Shown here piece by piece: positions 31,338 through 40,824 of a stretch of DNA of 64,000 nucleotides (position 1 is the first letter of the stretch; the number at the start of each line of letters is the position of its first letter). Made by a program: the position numbers and the translations under genes. The stretch is from UBA2336 sp031395485 (GTDB taxonomy: Bacteria; Bacteroidota; Bacteroidia; Cytophagales; Cyclobacteriaceae), in assembly GCA_031395485.1 (NCBI GenBank), contig JANNUS010000016.1, forward strand, positions 124,001 through 188,000, read 5' to 3'. The notes under the pieces were generated by a model, which was not told the DNA's origin, did no database searches, and saw only the letters and a list, made by a program, of their open reading frames with translations.

Positions 31338-34300
31338 TTACTTTCGTTTTAACGCTGCCGGTGTCGAGAGATTACTAATACCATCGATTATTCTCCGCAG
31401 CACATCGAAGTATAGCAGTATTCCTAATACAAATGACATTGACCAAATAACACCTGTGTTAAAATAAAACGTGTCAATATTCTTGCTAAGGAAATGCTTT
31501 GCAGGCATATAAAACTGGGCATCAAAATCTATCACGTGATCTGGATCAGGATCTTTATAAATCGGATATATTTTTTGAATTAATTTCCCATCCTTTTCTA
31601 TTATACGATGATTCTCCGATAAGTTTTTTACAAGATCGGTAATCGTTTCATTATGATAGCTCTCTCTAAAAAGCTCAAACTGCCGATCCTTTTCCGGTGT
31701 ATTGGTCATGGTCGCAATTTTCTTCTCTTTTTCAAGGTCGGCATTGTTATACCGATGAACATAAACCCGCTTTAGGCGTTCTAAAAACCCTATTGCCTGC
31801 TGGAAAGTAGCAGTGTCAAACTTACTAATTGATAACGAGCCCATCCAAGGCAAATCGCCACTGTTCACCTCTTGTGATTCTATTGTTAACTCACGGTAAA
31901 TTAATTCAAGGTCTTTTGCGACTTTTCGCTGAGCTTCCTGATCATTCGATTTAATATTATTTAGACAATACTGAAGTTTTGTTTCTAATTCAGGAATAAA
32001 ATATACTTTTTGATAATCGGAATTAGCCATTACCTTATCATACAAATAAAATTCCTGTTCAAATCTATTGTCTTTAAACTGCGCTACCATAGCGGCTTCA
32101 AATGCCCACCGTGAGGCCATTAAATCACCAACAAATGGAACGGTAGCCGTGTTGCCAATGGCAGGGTTAAGCTTATCAAATTTCACTACTACCCCACTCA
32201 GTATGAGTTGAGGTATTATTAAAATAGGGATTAAAATGTAAATGGTAACTGCCGAGTTAAAGGCGGAAGATATATTCAATCCAAGTACGTTTGCAAAACA
32301 AGAAACCGTAAATAGGATTGCCCAATGCTCAAAAACCATTCCCTGTATGGATAATATATAATTGCCCAACAGCACAAACATGAGCGACTGTATTGCCGAT
32401 AACGTAAAGAGAATTGAGACTTTAGAGAGTAGATAACTACTGCGACTCAGGTGTAAGAATGCCTCTCTTTTTAATATTTTTCTATCGCGTATAATCTCCT
32501 CGGCACTTACCGTAAGCCCCATAAATAAGGAAACAATTACGCTCATAAAAAGATATGCCGGAAGATTTAAATTCTTACTAAAGACGTACCCTAATAAAAG
32601 CTTATCGTCAACATTATAGTACCGTACAATAAAGGCTAAGATAAACGCGAGCAAGGGTGCTTCCAGCAGGTTAATAATCATGTACTGCCGATTATGAATT
32701 TTCGACTGAACATCGCGCATCATAAATAACCACATTTGCTTTATTCGTGTGGGGATTCTCAACGTTGATTTTAATGCTTCATGAGCAGTAACAATCGCGG
32801 GTGCCTTTGCCTGCTGTACATAAACTCTATTCCACTGTGAGGCTGATATTTTCCGTTCGGGTGTAAAGTTTCCGTACTCATTAATAACTTTCGTCTCAAT
32901 TATATTAAATATTTGTTCAGGGTTAACATTACCACATTGTTGACACTCGCCCTGGTCACTGTTAATAAGATTAATACTTCGTTTAAAATACATTATGGCA
33001 TCCACCGGGTTACCATAATAAATCTGGTGTCCTCCAAAATCAAGAATTACAAGCCGATCAAATTTTTTGAAAATATCAGATGATGGCTGATGGATTACCG
33101 CAAATACTAATTTTCCTTTTAGCGAAAGTTCCTTCAGCAGATCAATTATATTTTCTGAGTCACGGGATGAAAGACCGCTGGTTGGTTCGTCACAAAAAAG
33201 TACCGAAGGCTCACGTAATAATTCGAGACCAATATTAAGACGTTTGCGCTGCCCCCCACTTATTGTTTTTCGAAGGGGTGAGCCTACTTTTAACTCTTTA
33301 GTTTCGGAAAGGCCCAGATCTTCGAGCACGCGCAATACCAAGGAATCAATTTCGGGCTCTGTCTTGTCGCTAAAACAAAGTTTAGCGGCAAAATACAAAT
33401 TTTGATATACGGTAAGATCTTCAATAAGAAGGTCATCTTGCGGAACAAACCCAATTACACCTTCTATTTTTTCAGGATCACGGTGAATGTCAATTCCATT
33501 AATTATCACCTGCCCTTTCGAGGGTCTTTCAGATCCATTTAAAACGTGCAGCAAAGTAGACTTACCTGCCCCACTTGCGCCCATCAGTGCAATCAAGTTG
33601 CCCGACTCTTCTGCCAGGTTAATATTCTGCAACCCGATCTTACCTCCTTTAAAATTATAATCGATTGATTTGGCCTCGAACGTAATTCGTCCACCGTTAC
33701 CAAGCTTCTTAAAACAACTAAGAATATCACCATAATATACAGGCTCATCCTTTTCCCATCGCAAAGAACTGCCGACAGCTAAAACCTGAATAGATCCGGA
33801 GGTTAAAAGTGAGCCATTAAGGAACAAATCAGACTGTCCTAAATATTTAACAAAGTATAGCTCTGCCTGCTGAATGTATAGTATTTCAATAAAACCGCTT
33901 AGGTGAGCTCTTCTAATATGCTTAGCCTGTAAAAAAGCTTTGTCCTCATTGGCATCAATAATTAACAGCGCGGCATGATCCAATTCTGAAGATTGCTGCC
34001 CCTTCACAAATTTTATAATGGAATTAAGGTCATCTTCCTTTACATTGAATGCAACACAAATGATTTTCATTAGCGCCTCTTCGTTGGTAGATATTTGAGC
34101 ATCTGCCAAAACAATCCGTGCCAGTTCTAAAACAATAATTACCTTTTGCTTCTGTGTGAGTTCTTTGCTAATCTCAGCGCAGATTTGCTGAAGTGTTTGA
34201 GAGTCAGCTTGTTTGGTAATGGTTGACTTGGTGAACTCATCAAAAAGCTCAACGTAAGGTTCCACCTTATTTTCGGGAAGATGATCTTTTAGGAAAAGTA

Positions 34301-34391
34301 TGATTTGGTCTCGCTCCTGACGGGTAACATCATCTAACTTTGCCACCACGGCAAACAAGCGAAGGATTGCTTTGAGTATTGGTTCACTCAT
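31338..34391 (-). CDS. TerB/FHA-like/ABC-ATPase/permease fusion protein
   Basis: 1017 residues. N-terminal TerB-like helical domain (1-130), an FHA-like beta domain (about 140-230), an ABC ATPase (about 235-450; Walker A GASGAGKST at 271-279, signature ISGGQRKRLNIGLEL, Walker B SVLFCDEPTSGL), then an ABC-2/ABCG-type permease with about six spans and a large soluble loop. Layout resembles FHA-ABC half-transporters such as mycobacterial Rv1747 with a TerB domain added. Likely a homodimeric inner-membrane exporter; substrate unknown. A terminator separates it from the upstream lipoprotein gene. Confidence 0.9.
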   Translation of the reverse strand: MSEPILKAILRLFAVVAKLDDVTRQERDQIILFLKDHLPENKVEPYVELFDEFTKSTITKQADSQTLQQICAEISKELTQKQKVIIVLELARIVLADAQISTNEEALMKIICVAFNVKEDDLNSIIKFVKGQQSSELDHAALLIIDANEDKAFLQAKHIRRAHLSGFIEILYIQQAELYFVKYLGQSDLFLNGSLLTSGSIQVLAVGSSLRWEKDEPVYYGDILSCFKKLGNGGRITFEAKSIDYNFKGGKIGLQNINLAEESGNLIALMGASGAGKSTLLHVLNGSERPSKGQVIINGIDIHRDPEKIEGVIGFVPQDDLLIEDLTVYQNLYFAAKLCFSDKTEPEIDSLVLRVLEDLGLSETKELKVGSPLRKTISGGQRKRLNIGLELLREPSVLFCDEPTSGLSSRDSENIIDLLKELSLKGKLVFAVIHQPSSDIFKKFDRLVILDFGGHQIYYGNPVDAIMYFKRSINLINSDQGECQQCGNVNPEQIFNIIETKVINEYGNFTPERKISASQWNRVYVQQAKAPAIVTAHEALKSTLRIPTRIKQMWLFMMRDVQSKIHNRQYMIINLLEAPLLAFILAFIVRYYNVDDKLLLGYVFSKNLNLPAYLFMSVIVSLFMGLTVSAEEIIRDRKILKREAFLHLSRSSYLLSKVSILFTLSAIQSLMFVLLGNYILSIQGMVFEHWAILFTVSCFANVLGLNISSAFNSAVTIYILIPILIIPQLILSGVVVKFDKLNPAIGNTATVPFVGDLMASRWAFEAAMVAQFKDNRFEQEFYLYDKVMANSDYQKVYFIPELETKLQYCLNNIKSNDQEAQRKVAKDLELIYRELTIESQEVNSGDLPWMGSLSISKFDTATFQQAIGFLERLKRVYVHRYNNADLEKEKKIATMTNTPEKDRQFELFRESYHNETITDLVKNLSENHRIIEKDGKLIQKIYPIYKDPDPDHVIDFDAQFYMPAKHFLSKNIDTFYFNTGVIWSMSFVLGILLYFDVLRRIIDGISNLSTPAALKRK

Positions 34392-34431
34392 AGGTATTTT
34401 TTTAATAACTTAAATATACTCCTTAATCCAC

Positions 34432-34467
34432 AAAAAAAACCCGTCCCGATAGTTATCGAGACGGGGT
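34432..34467 (-). terminator. Rho-independent terminator (minus strand)
   Basis: On the minus strand CCGTCTCGAT pairs with ATCGGGACGG around AACT, followed by GGTTTTTTTT. It ends the lipoprotein gene. Confidence 0.8.
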
Positions 34468-34489
34468 TCATCATCATTTTTTGTTGAAT

Positions 34490-35380
34490 TTAATCAACGA
34501 TCGACTTTCTCATTTTTGCTACAATAATTGATATCTGTGCAAGGTTCTTATCGGTTAATACCAAGTCGGCACGATTCTTATGAATTTGTTCTTCGATGTT
34601 AAGGGAAGCATAGGCCTTCTCAAGTTCCTGTAGGTCAGAAACCATACCTGTTACTGGATCAGTCTGCTCAACCGCAGTCAACATTTTTAAAAGATCAGTA
34701 ACGGATTTTTTTTGATTCAACACAACCTGCATTAACGGAGTTAGAATAAGGTTGCGGGCATCATCTGGCAGGATGTTTTTCGGATATGAATTTATTAAAC
34801 CAGTAGAAATATGAAGACCTTCTACAAAACTTCCTGCCACTACCATGGCCGCTAGTTTGTTACGGCTGTCGTCCTTCAAGAATTTTTCTGTTTGTTGAAC
34901 GGTCTCATTCAATAGGTTTGCTAATGAATCTTTTTGCGATATGTTGGCCTCAAAACGTTTAAGAATCTCAATATCAAAAGTTCCAATTACCCCTAAATTA
35001 TCCGCTAGCGTTTTACAGGAGTTCAAATAGTCAATAGCTTCCTGAGTTTTATCGTATGAGGTTAAATACCCAATATCAGCTGTATAGACTCCCAAATTCA
35101 TCGCGGCCTTATCGGTACGACTAGCGTACTGATCGGTCTTTGTACGAGGGTTTACCAAACTCTCATCATACTCAGCACCAGTCGCTTGCAATAGGTACGG
35201 TATTTCGGTTGGAGAAGGAATATTATAGATAACCTCTTCTATTTGCTTTTGCAGGCTTCCTTCGGCTTCCTTGAATTCATCTGAATTATTGCCCTTATCG
35301 CTTCCGGACGACCCACAAGAAGCCAGGCACATAACAATAAACATACTCAGAGCAAGAAAAAGTGATCTTTTAAAGTTCAT
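34490..35380 (-). CDS. Predicted lipoprotein, function unknown
   Basis: 296 residues. Lipoprotein signal with C22 (CLASC), then a Gly/Ser/Asn-rich linker (GSSGSDKGNNSDE). The rest is all-helical, with recurring stretches such as YTADIGYLTSYDKTQEAIDYLN and AAMVVAGSFVEGLHISTGL. This profile is common in uncharacterised Bacteroidota lipoproteins. No catalytic motif. It has its own terminator and stands alone. Function unknown. Confidence 0.75.
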   Translation of the reverse strand: MNFKRSLFLALSMFIVMCLASCGSSGSDKGNNSDEFKEAEGSLQKQIEEVIYNIPSPTEIPYLLQATGAEYDESLVNPRTKTDQYASRTDKAAMNLGVYTADIGYLTSYDKTQEAIDYLNSCKTLADNLGVIGTFDIEILKRFEANISQKDSLANLLNETVQQTEKFLKDDSRNKLAAMVVAGSFVEGLHISTGLINSYPKNILPDDARNLILTPLMQVVLNQKKSVTDLLKMLTAVEQTDPVTGMVSDLQELEKAYASLNIEEQIHKNRADLVLTDKNLAQISIIVAKMRKSIVD

Positions 35381-35521
35381 AATAGCATTCTGGTTTAGAC
35401 ATTCAATTTTAACATTTTTTTCCAGCTTTGAAACGAATGAAAAGTAATTTTAAGTGATTTTTTCCGCTTTACCTGACTTTTTTATTAAGTTTATATAGAT
35501 GGCCTAATAGCCTCTCAAATA

Positions 35522-35920
35522 ATGCTAGACATGGTTGACACTACAGTACTAATTGACGACAGCGATATTGATCTTTTCATCCAGCGAAGATTTCTGGAGG
35601 TATATCAATTTTCAAAAAACCTTATAAGTTATAAATCTGCTGAAGCAGCCCTTACTTGGCTCGGTAACACAAACGGAGATTCGCCCCCTGATGTCATCTT
35701 TCTCGACTTAAATATGCCAAATATAGATGGCTTTGGGTTTTTGGATAGCTTTAGAAACTTACCTCAAAAAATTCAGGATAAATCTCGCATTGTAGTGCTT
35801 ACAAGCTCAAATAGCCAAAAAGATCGCGACCTTGCATTCAGTTATAAAAATGTAATTCAGTTCGTGACCAAACCGCTTAAACAAGCTGACATTGAGGAAC
35901 TCAAACGGATTGTTATTTGA
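35522..35920 (+). CDS. Stand-alone response-regulator receiver protein
   Basis: 132 residues, only a REC domain. Acidic pocket D12/D13, phospho-acceptor D62 in FLDLNMP, switch residues VVLTSSNS and K in FVTKPLK. No output domain, so it probably works by protein contact, as in CheY-like or phosphorelay proteins. Its stop directly abuts, without a gap, the stop of the LytTR regulator gene on the opposite strand. Start could be the ATG at 35522 or at 35531. Confidence 0.85.
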   Translation: MLDMVDTTVLIDDSDIDLFIQRRFLEVYQFSKNLISYKSAEAALTWLGNTNGDSPPDVIFLDLNMPNIDGFGFLDSFRNLPQKIQDKSRIVVLTSSNSQKDRDLAFSYKNVIQFVTKPLKQADIEELKRIVI

Positions 35921-36682
35921 TTAGCGATCAAGCCACTGTTTAAATTCCTGCACACGTTCGCGCGCAACAATTACATCGCCATCAAGTGAATTTTTCAATT
36001 TCAATTTAAGCCGGCTATTTGTGTATGCGATTATATCCTGTATTGCTTCTGCCCGCACAAAATATTTTCTGTTTACCCGAAAATAGACTAGAGGGTCAAT
36101 CATATCCTCAAGTTGCTCTAGCGTAAAATCAACTATATGATTGCGATTTTCATGTGTATGACAAAATGTGGCTTTGTCTTGACTATAAAAATATAGTATA
36201 TCCTTTACTTCGATTGTTCGTAGGTGCTCACCGACTTTAATAACAAAACGCTCCTTATGCTTTTTCGAAAGTTTTTGAACTACATCCCCTATGCTCGTAA
36301 GCAATTTGCGGGTGTCATCACTGTTGCGGGTAAGAGTCTCTAATTTTCTAAGTGCAAGCTGAAGGTCATTCTTATCAACTGGTTTAAGAATATAATCAAT
36401 GCTATTGACCTTAAATGCTTTCAGTGCATATTCATCGTAGGCAGTTGTAAAAATTACGGGGCATCTTACTTCACACTGTTCGAATATCTGAAAACTAGTT
36501 CCATCGGCCAGCTGAATATCCATGAGTGTAAGGTCAGGTGATAGGTTATTTTTAAACCATTGCACTGATTTTTTTACAGAATCAATTTTATCCAAAATGC
36601 GAGCATCTGGCAGTAATTCCAGCACAAGCATTTCAATTCGCTTAGCTGCCAGTGGCTCATCTTCTATAATTAGAATATTCAA
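35921..36682 (-). CDS. LytTR-family response regulator
   Basis: 253 residues. REC domain 1-120 with D55 in LMDIQL and K in YILKPVDK, then a LytTR DNA-binding domain (about 145-250; ERFVIKVGEHLRTIEVKDILYFYSQDKATF, VNRKYFVRAEAIQDI). It overlaps its histidine kinase gene by four bases, an obvious pair. It probably controls the upstream TonB receptor and TPR genes or a nearby envelope function. The target is not visible here. Confidence 0.9.
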   Translation of the reverse strand: MNILIIEDEPLAAKRIEMLVLELLPDARILDKIDSVKKSVQWFKNNLSPDLTLMDIQLADGTSFQIFEQCEVRCPVIFTTAYDEYALKAFKVNSIDYILKPVDKNDLQLALRKLETLTRNSDDTRKLLTSIGDVVQKLSKKHKERFVIKVGEHLRTIEVKDILYFYSQDKATFCHTHENRNHIVDFTLEQLEDMIDPLVYFRVNRKYFVRAEAIQDIIAYTNSRLKLKLKNSLDGDVIVARERVQEFKQWLDR

Positions 36683-37698
36683 TTTCTGGGGGGTATTATC
36701 GGTAACTTTACTAAAAATTTATTGTCCGCCTGTTCAATCGCTACTTTCGTATCGCATAAAAACTCATATCGCTTGCAAATATTCTCTAAGCCTAGCCCCG
36801 ATGATGTCTCCCCTATCTGTAATTTCTTCTGAAGATTATTCTCTACCATGATAAAGCCTTCATCACTATAGATTTTAATATGCAGATTATTTTCTTCTGA
36901 CACTTCATTATGTTTTACCGCATTTTCAATTAGCATTTGCAGCGCTAGTGGCGCTACCATGGTATTTAAACCATTCAATGAAAGTTCTATGGAGAGTTTA
37001 TCGCCAAAACGTATCTGCTGTAAATAAATATATGAATTTAGAAATTTAACCTCCTCTTCAAGCGACACCACTTCTTTATCACGCGTGTCTAACACATACC
37101 GGTAAACCTCAGAAAGTTGTTTAATAAATTTCACAGCCTTATCCTGATCTTCATAAACCAGATTTGTTAAGGCATTTAAACTGTTGAATAGAAAGTGTGG
37201 GTTTACCTGGCTCTTAAGATTTTCATACGTGGCCACCATACTCTCTTTGGCGTATCGTTCTGCATTCACGGCCGACTGCTTCCATTGAAGCAAGAATTCC
37301 CGACCGTGCATAAATAGCGAGATTAAAAAAGTAATAATCAACGAAATGGCGACAAACTCTTTGTAACTACTGAACTTAATGTCCCAAGCAAACTCCCACG
37401 ACTTTAGAAGCCCAATGGCCACCAGAATGGTAAAGACTACCGTGGAGATAACCCCTACAATTAATCGCTTTACAGGATAATCAACCCATGAAATTTGTTT
37501 GCTGATATAATGCGTTAACTCACTATTACCAATCCACATGATAGACCACATAACAGAAGAGAAAAAAGCTGTTACTAAAAATTTACTACCATCGTGTGAA
37601 CATGACGAGCATGAAAAATACGTTACCGTGCTGGCCCCTATCACCGAAAAAACTATAACCTTCCAGTACCCCTCTTTTTGAAATCGATTTTCAGCCAT
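36679..37698 (-). CDS. LytS-type sensor histidine kinase
   Basis: 339 residues. Four membrane spans within residues 12-132, with no large extracellular domain, then a His_kinase domain: SQVNPHFLFNSLNALTNL with phospho-acceptor H168, and an ATPase domain (LALQMLIENAVKHNEVS, SGLGLENICKRY). It phosphorylates the LytTR regulator whose gene overlaps it. The signal may be a membrane property. A weak terminator lies between it and the TPR gene upstream. Confidence 0.9.
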   Translation of the reverse strand: MAENRFQKEGYWKVIVFSVIGASTVTYFSCSSCSHDGSKFLVTAFFSSVMWSIMWIGNSELTHYISKQISWVDYPVKRLIVGVISTVVFTILVAIGLLKSWEFAWDIKFSSYKEFVAISLIITFLISLFMHGREFLLQWKQSAVNAERYAKESMVATYENLKSQVNPHFLFNSLNALTNLVYEDQDKAVKFIKQLSEVYRYVLDTRDKEVVSLEEEVKFLNSYIYLQQIRFGDKLSIELSLNGLNTMVAPLALQMLIENAVKHNEVSEENNLHIKIYSDEGFIMVENNLQKKLQIGETSSGLGLENICKRYEFLCDTKVAIEQADNKFLVKLPIIPPRN

Positions 37699-37710
37699 AC
37701 TATAGTGAGA

Positions 37711-37740
37711 TAAAAGGCCTGACGGTTTTCCACCAGACCT
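37711..37740 (-). terminator. Weak terminator-like hairpin (minus strand)
   Basis: AGGTCTG pairs with CAGGCCT (one G-U) on the minus strand, followed by TTTTAT. It lies between the TPR gene and the kinase gene, so it may reduce read-through. Confidence 0.4.
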
Positions 37741-37761
37741 GAAAACTGAACATTAAACTAA

Positions 37762-38415
37762 TCAATTGCACTTACTTTTCAATCCTTCCGCCATCCCTTT
37801 TCCCCATTGCGGAGCCAAGGCATTATCAGATTTGTAGGTGTCGAATTTTTCCAGTGCTTTGGTAAGTGTTCCACAAGCTTCGCTGGTAGATGCTCCAAAA
37901 AACTGTGCAGTTCCATATTGCATCTGCGCTAATAAGGACAACGCACGCGGATTTTCTGGATTCATAGCAACGGCTTTTCCGAAAGACTGAAATGCCATAC
38001 CTGAATACTGTTGTCCGCGTGAAGCAGGGTCAACCGTAACGCGAATCATGTGTACGAATCCTTCTAATGCAATAATCTCAGAGTCATTAGGTTGCAAGGC
38101 TTTTGCCTTTTCAATTGATTTAAGCGCAAGGTCAAGATAGGTATCCTTAGTAGCGGCCACCATTTCCCGATTCGCCATCATCACATACCCAAACGATGCG
38201 TAATAGTATGGCTCCCACTTTGTCTTTTCAGCTTCGCCAATGCGTTCGAAAGAATTTACAGCATTTTGAATGTCAGCAATATTTTGCGAGGTATAAACGA
38301 CTTCAGTATTCTTTTGCATGGTTTCGATGTACTTATCGCCATTCGCAAAAGCAAGTTTCGATGCCAGCAATAAACAAGTTGCTAATAGTAAGGGAATGAT
38401 GTTTAGTTTTTTCAT
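37762..38415 (-). CDS. Exported TPR-like protein
   Basis: 217 residues. Signal peptide 1-24 (ending AFANG). Helical pairs similar to tetratricopeptide repeats follow (YYYASFGYVMMANREMVAA, DLALKSIEKAKALQPND, SFGKAVAMNPENPRALSLLAQ). A periplasmic binding or scaffold role is inferred. It starts 19 bases after the TonB receptor stop on the same strand, so the two should be co-transcribed. Confidence 0.75.
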   Translation of the reverse strand: MKKLNIIPLLLATCLLLASKLAFANGDKYIETMQKNTEVVYTSQNIADIQNAVNSFERIGEAEKTKWEPYYYASFGYVMMANREMVAATKDTYLDLALKSIEKAKALQPNDSEIIALEGFVHMIRVTVDPASRGQQYSGMAFQSFGKAVAMNPENPRALSLLAQMQYGTAQFFGASTSEACGTLTKALEKFDTYKSDNALAPQWGKGMAEGLKSKCN

Positions 38416-38434
38416 AATTTTTATCGTTTAAATT

Positions 38435-40588
38435 TTAAAGTGTTGGTAGTTGATTAATTGTTTTTTCTTTTGAGAGCGTTATAAAAATTCCAAGAAATAA
38501 AAACCGAGGTGCAGGTTGCCGTATGGCTCTGCTGGCATACATTCCATTCATGTCAGCCGTGTCGCTAAATTCATAATTAAAAATATTATCGCGGCCAAGC
38601 ACATTCGTACACGATACGTATACAATGACCTGCGAAGTAGGCAAGTAACTGACGTTTAAACTTAAATCCTGATAAGCCTTTGTTTTTCCGCCATTGAACG
38701 TATCCATATTTGGATCGTTGTATGGCCGACCACTCGTATAGGAGTATGTCATACCAATTTGTGATTTAAGCTTGCTGATAAAATGCTTATACACCACTGA
38801 AAAATTATGAGCAGACGCAAATGAAGGCATGACCGAGTACGGGGTACCTAGATAATCGCGCTCAGTATCCAGATAAGAATAGGAAATCCAATAGTCAATA
38901 TTTTTAATGCTGCGGTTATCACGCCAGAATAATTCAATTCCTTTTGCAAAACCTGTTCCATTATTGGTTAAATCAGCCTCATCACCGTTTCTGAACTTAA
39001 CAAGGTCATTATACTTCTTATAATATGTTTCAATCCTAAACGTACGGTTATTGGTAACACGTTGGTAATTGAGAATATAATGATCCGCTTTCTCAGACTC
39101 GAGTGAATTGTTTACCCGTAGCCATTCATTTTTAGGGGATTGACGAAACTTACCATACGCTAACGATACCTGGCCAACATCACCCGTTTTGTAGGCCATG
39201 GAAATTCGTGGATCAACCGAAACGTTGTTTAATAGACTATTGTATTCAAGCCTTGCACCTCCACGCGTAACAAACGCATTGCTCGCAAATACATCCGCCT
39301 CAGCAAAGCCTGAAGTAATTACTTCCGTAAAACCATTTTCAAAAGGCGCAGCATTTTCAGGATTGAATGATTGGGTATAGTCGCGTTGCAAAACCTCTGC
39401 TCCGGTTCTAACTTCTAAATGATCTGACAGCGAACCTTCCACTACCATTTTCATATGTATACCCTGATCCGTCTCTACAATTTGGTCATCATCAATAAAA
39501 GAATCATTCTGATTAAAGGTGTATGACAAGCCACCACGCACCGACCATTTCTCATTCAGCGATTGTTTATAGAATCCATTTAGATAATAATAATTATTTG
39601 TTAGATCATACAGTTGCGTCAAGCTGTAATCATTGATGTCATGATTGTATAACGAGAAATTGGTCGTGTTAAAGTTTCCAAAAAACTTTACCATCCCGTC
39701 TTTTCCAACCTGCTGACGAAACGCTGTACTTCCTTCGAGCGAAACAGGAGCATCCTTCCAGTCAACCTCTTGATTAATCAAACCAAAATACGGTTGAATG
39801 TTTGTGTATTGAATTTTCCCAGCAATAGAACCTTTATTCCATGCTTGTGTGTGTGCAACATCACCACCTACCGAAAGTAATCCAATATCGGTACGGGTTG
39901 CTTCTGATTTATCTCTTGAATCAAGAACTAATGCCGATGAAAGGGCCTGTCCATACTCTGCTGAATATCCTCCGGTGCTAAAACTTGTTCCTTTAAACAT
40001 GAAAGGAAGAAATCTTCCCCGTGAAGGCGTGCTGGGCCCAGAAGGACTATACGCATCCATCACGACCAAGCCATCAATGAACGTACGGGTTTCGTTACCT
40101 TCACCACCACGCACAAATAATCGCCCGCTCTCACCTACTTTTTGAGTTCCCGGTAACGTGTTAAGCGCGCCAGCAATATCAGCGGTAGCACCGGCAGTTG
40201 TGGCAATATCTATAGCACGAAAAATGGTTCTACGTGATTCATCGCTTGCTGCAAAAGATCCGGCAGAAATAGTAACAGCTTGCAATTCATTGATCGTCTC
40301 TTTTAATGAAGTCTCTATTTTCACTTCACTGCCATTCAGAATTATTTCCGTTTCAAAATTCTTGTATCCCACGAAAGTGATGACAATGATTCTCGTCCCG
40401 GTTTCAGTGGTCGTGAATTCAAATTTTCCATCCGCATTCGTACTGGCACCATCGTACGAATCTTTAATCGAAACGTTAGCCCCTGGGATACCATCTTCAT
40501 TTTCATCCGTTACCCGGCCGGAGAGTTTAGTCTGCCCAAAGCAAACCTCCGACACCAGAATAAATAAGATTGATAGAATTGATTTCAT
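38435..40588 (-). CDS. TonB-dependent receptor, adjacent to a LytTR system
   Basis: 717 residues. Signal peptide (ending CFGQ), carboxypeptidase-like domain (about 20-105; LSGRVTDENEDGIPGANVSI), plug domain (about 115-220; GALNTLPGTQKVGESGRLFVRGGEGNET) and barrel ending FLFLGIFITL plus a short tail. Outer-membrane import with TonB energy. No SusD or substrate-specific enzyme is adjacent. The genes after it are the TPR protein, histidine kinase and LytTR regulator; regulation by that pair is inferred from position only. Confidence 0.88.
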   Translation of the reverse strand: MKSILSILFILVSEVCFGQTKLSGRVTDENEDGIPGANVSIKDSYDGASTNADGKFEFTTTETGTRIIVITFVGYKNFETEIILNGSEVKIETSLKETINELQAVTISAGSFAASDESRRTIFRAIDIATTAGATADIAGALNTLPGTQKVGESGRLFVRGGEGNETRTFIDGLVVMDAYSPSGPSTPSRGRFLPFMFKGTSFSTGGYSAEYGQALSSALVLDSRDKSEATRTDIGLLSVGGDVAHTQAWNKGSIAGKIQYTNIQPYFGLINQEVDWKDAPVSLEGSTAFRQQVGKDGMVKFFGNFNTTNFSLYNHDINDYSLTQLYDLTNNYYYLNGFYKQSLNEKWSVRGGLSYTFNQNDSFIDDDQIVETDQGIHMKMVVEGSLSDHLEVRTGAEVLQRDYTQSFNPENAAPFENGFTEVITSGFAEADVFASNAFVTRGGARLEYNSLLNNVSVDPRISMAYKTGDVGQVSLAYGKFRQSPKNEWLRVNNSLESEKADHYILNYQRVTNNRTFRIETYYKKYNDLVKFRNGDEADLTNNGTGFAKGIELFWRDNRSIKNIDYWISYSYLDTERDYLGTPYSVMPSFASAHNFSVVYKHFISKLKSQIGMTYSYTSGRPYNDPNMDTFNGGKTKAYQDLSLNVSYLPTSQVIVYVSCTNVLGRDNIFNYEFSDTADMNGMYASRAIRQPAPRFLFLGIFITLSKEKTINQLPTL

Positions 40589-40753
40589 TGACTTCTTTTT
40601 GTGCGATTACACGGTAAAGATTGGGCACGCAAATGGGCTTTTATAAAAGGAGTTACCAGGGTGTAGTATGAGAAGGATGAACTGTTGATTTTAGATTCTT
40701 AAGAGTTGGACACTTTGAAAGTGTATGACACCTCAAAATTTGGCTGAGTTTGC

Positions 40754-40761
40754 TATTTTTG
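40754..40761 (+). promoter_or_regulatory. -7 promoter box for leuS
   Basis: TATTTTTG fits TAnnTTTG. It lies about 63 bases before the leuS GTG. The -33 box is not clear. The remainder of this 236-base gap holds the repeat described next. Confidence 0.45.
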
Positions 40762-40763
40762 CA

Positions 40764-40800
40764 CCTCACCCTAAATCCATCTCCAAAAGGATAGGGACTT
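40764..40800. repeat. Repeat related to the leuS-internal element
   Basis: Begins CCTCACCCTAAATCC and ends AGGATAGGGACTT: the same layout of CCTCACCC, a pyrimidine arm (ATCTCC) and a purine return (GGATAGGG) as the ends of the element inside leuS, with several changes. It would lie in the leader of the leuS message. Confidence 0.55.
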
Positions 40801-40824
40801 TATATACGATCAAATTGTAAGACA

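Noticed and set aside
40158..40646. 162-aa plus-strand ORF over the start of the TonB receptor
   Set aside because: Antisense shadow; the receptor frame has signal peptide and domain motifs.
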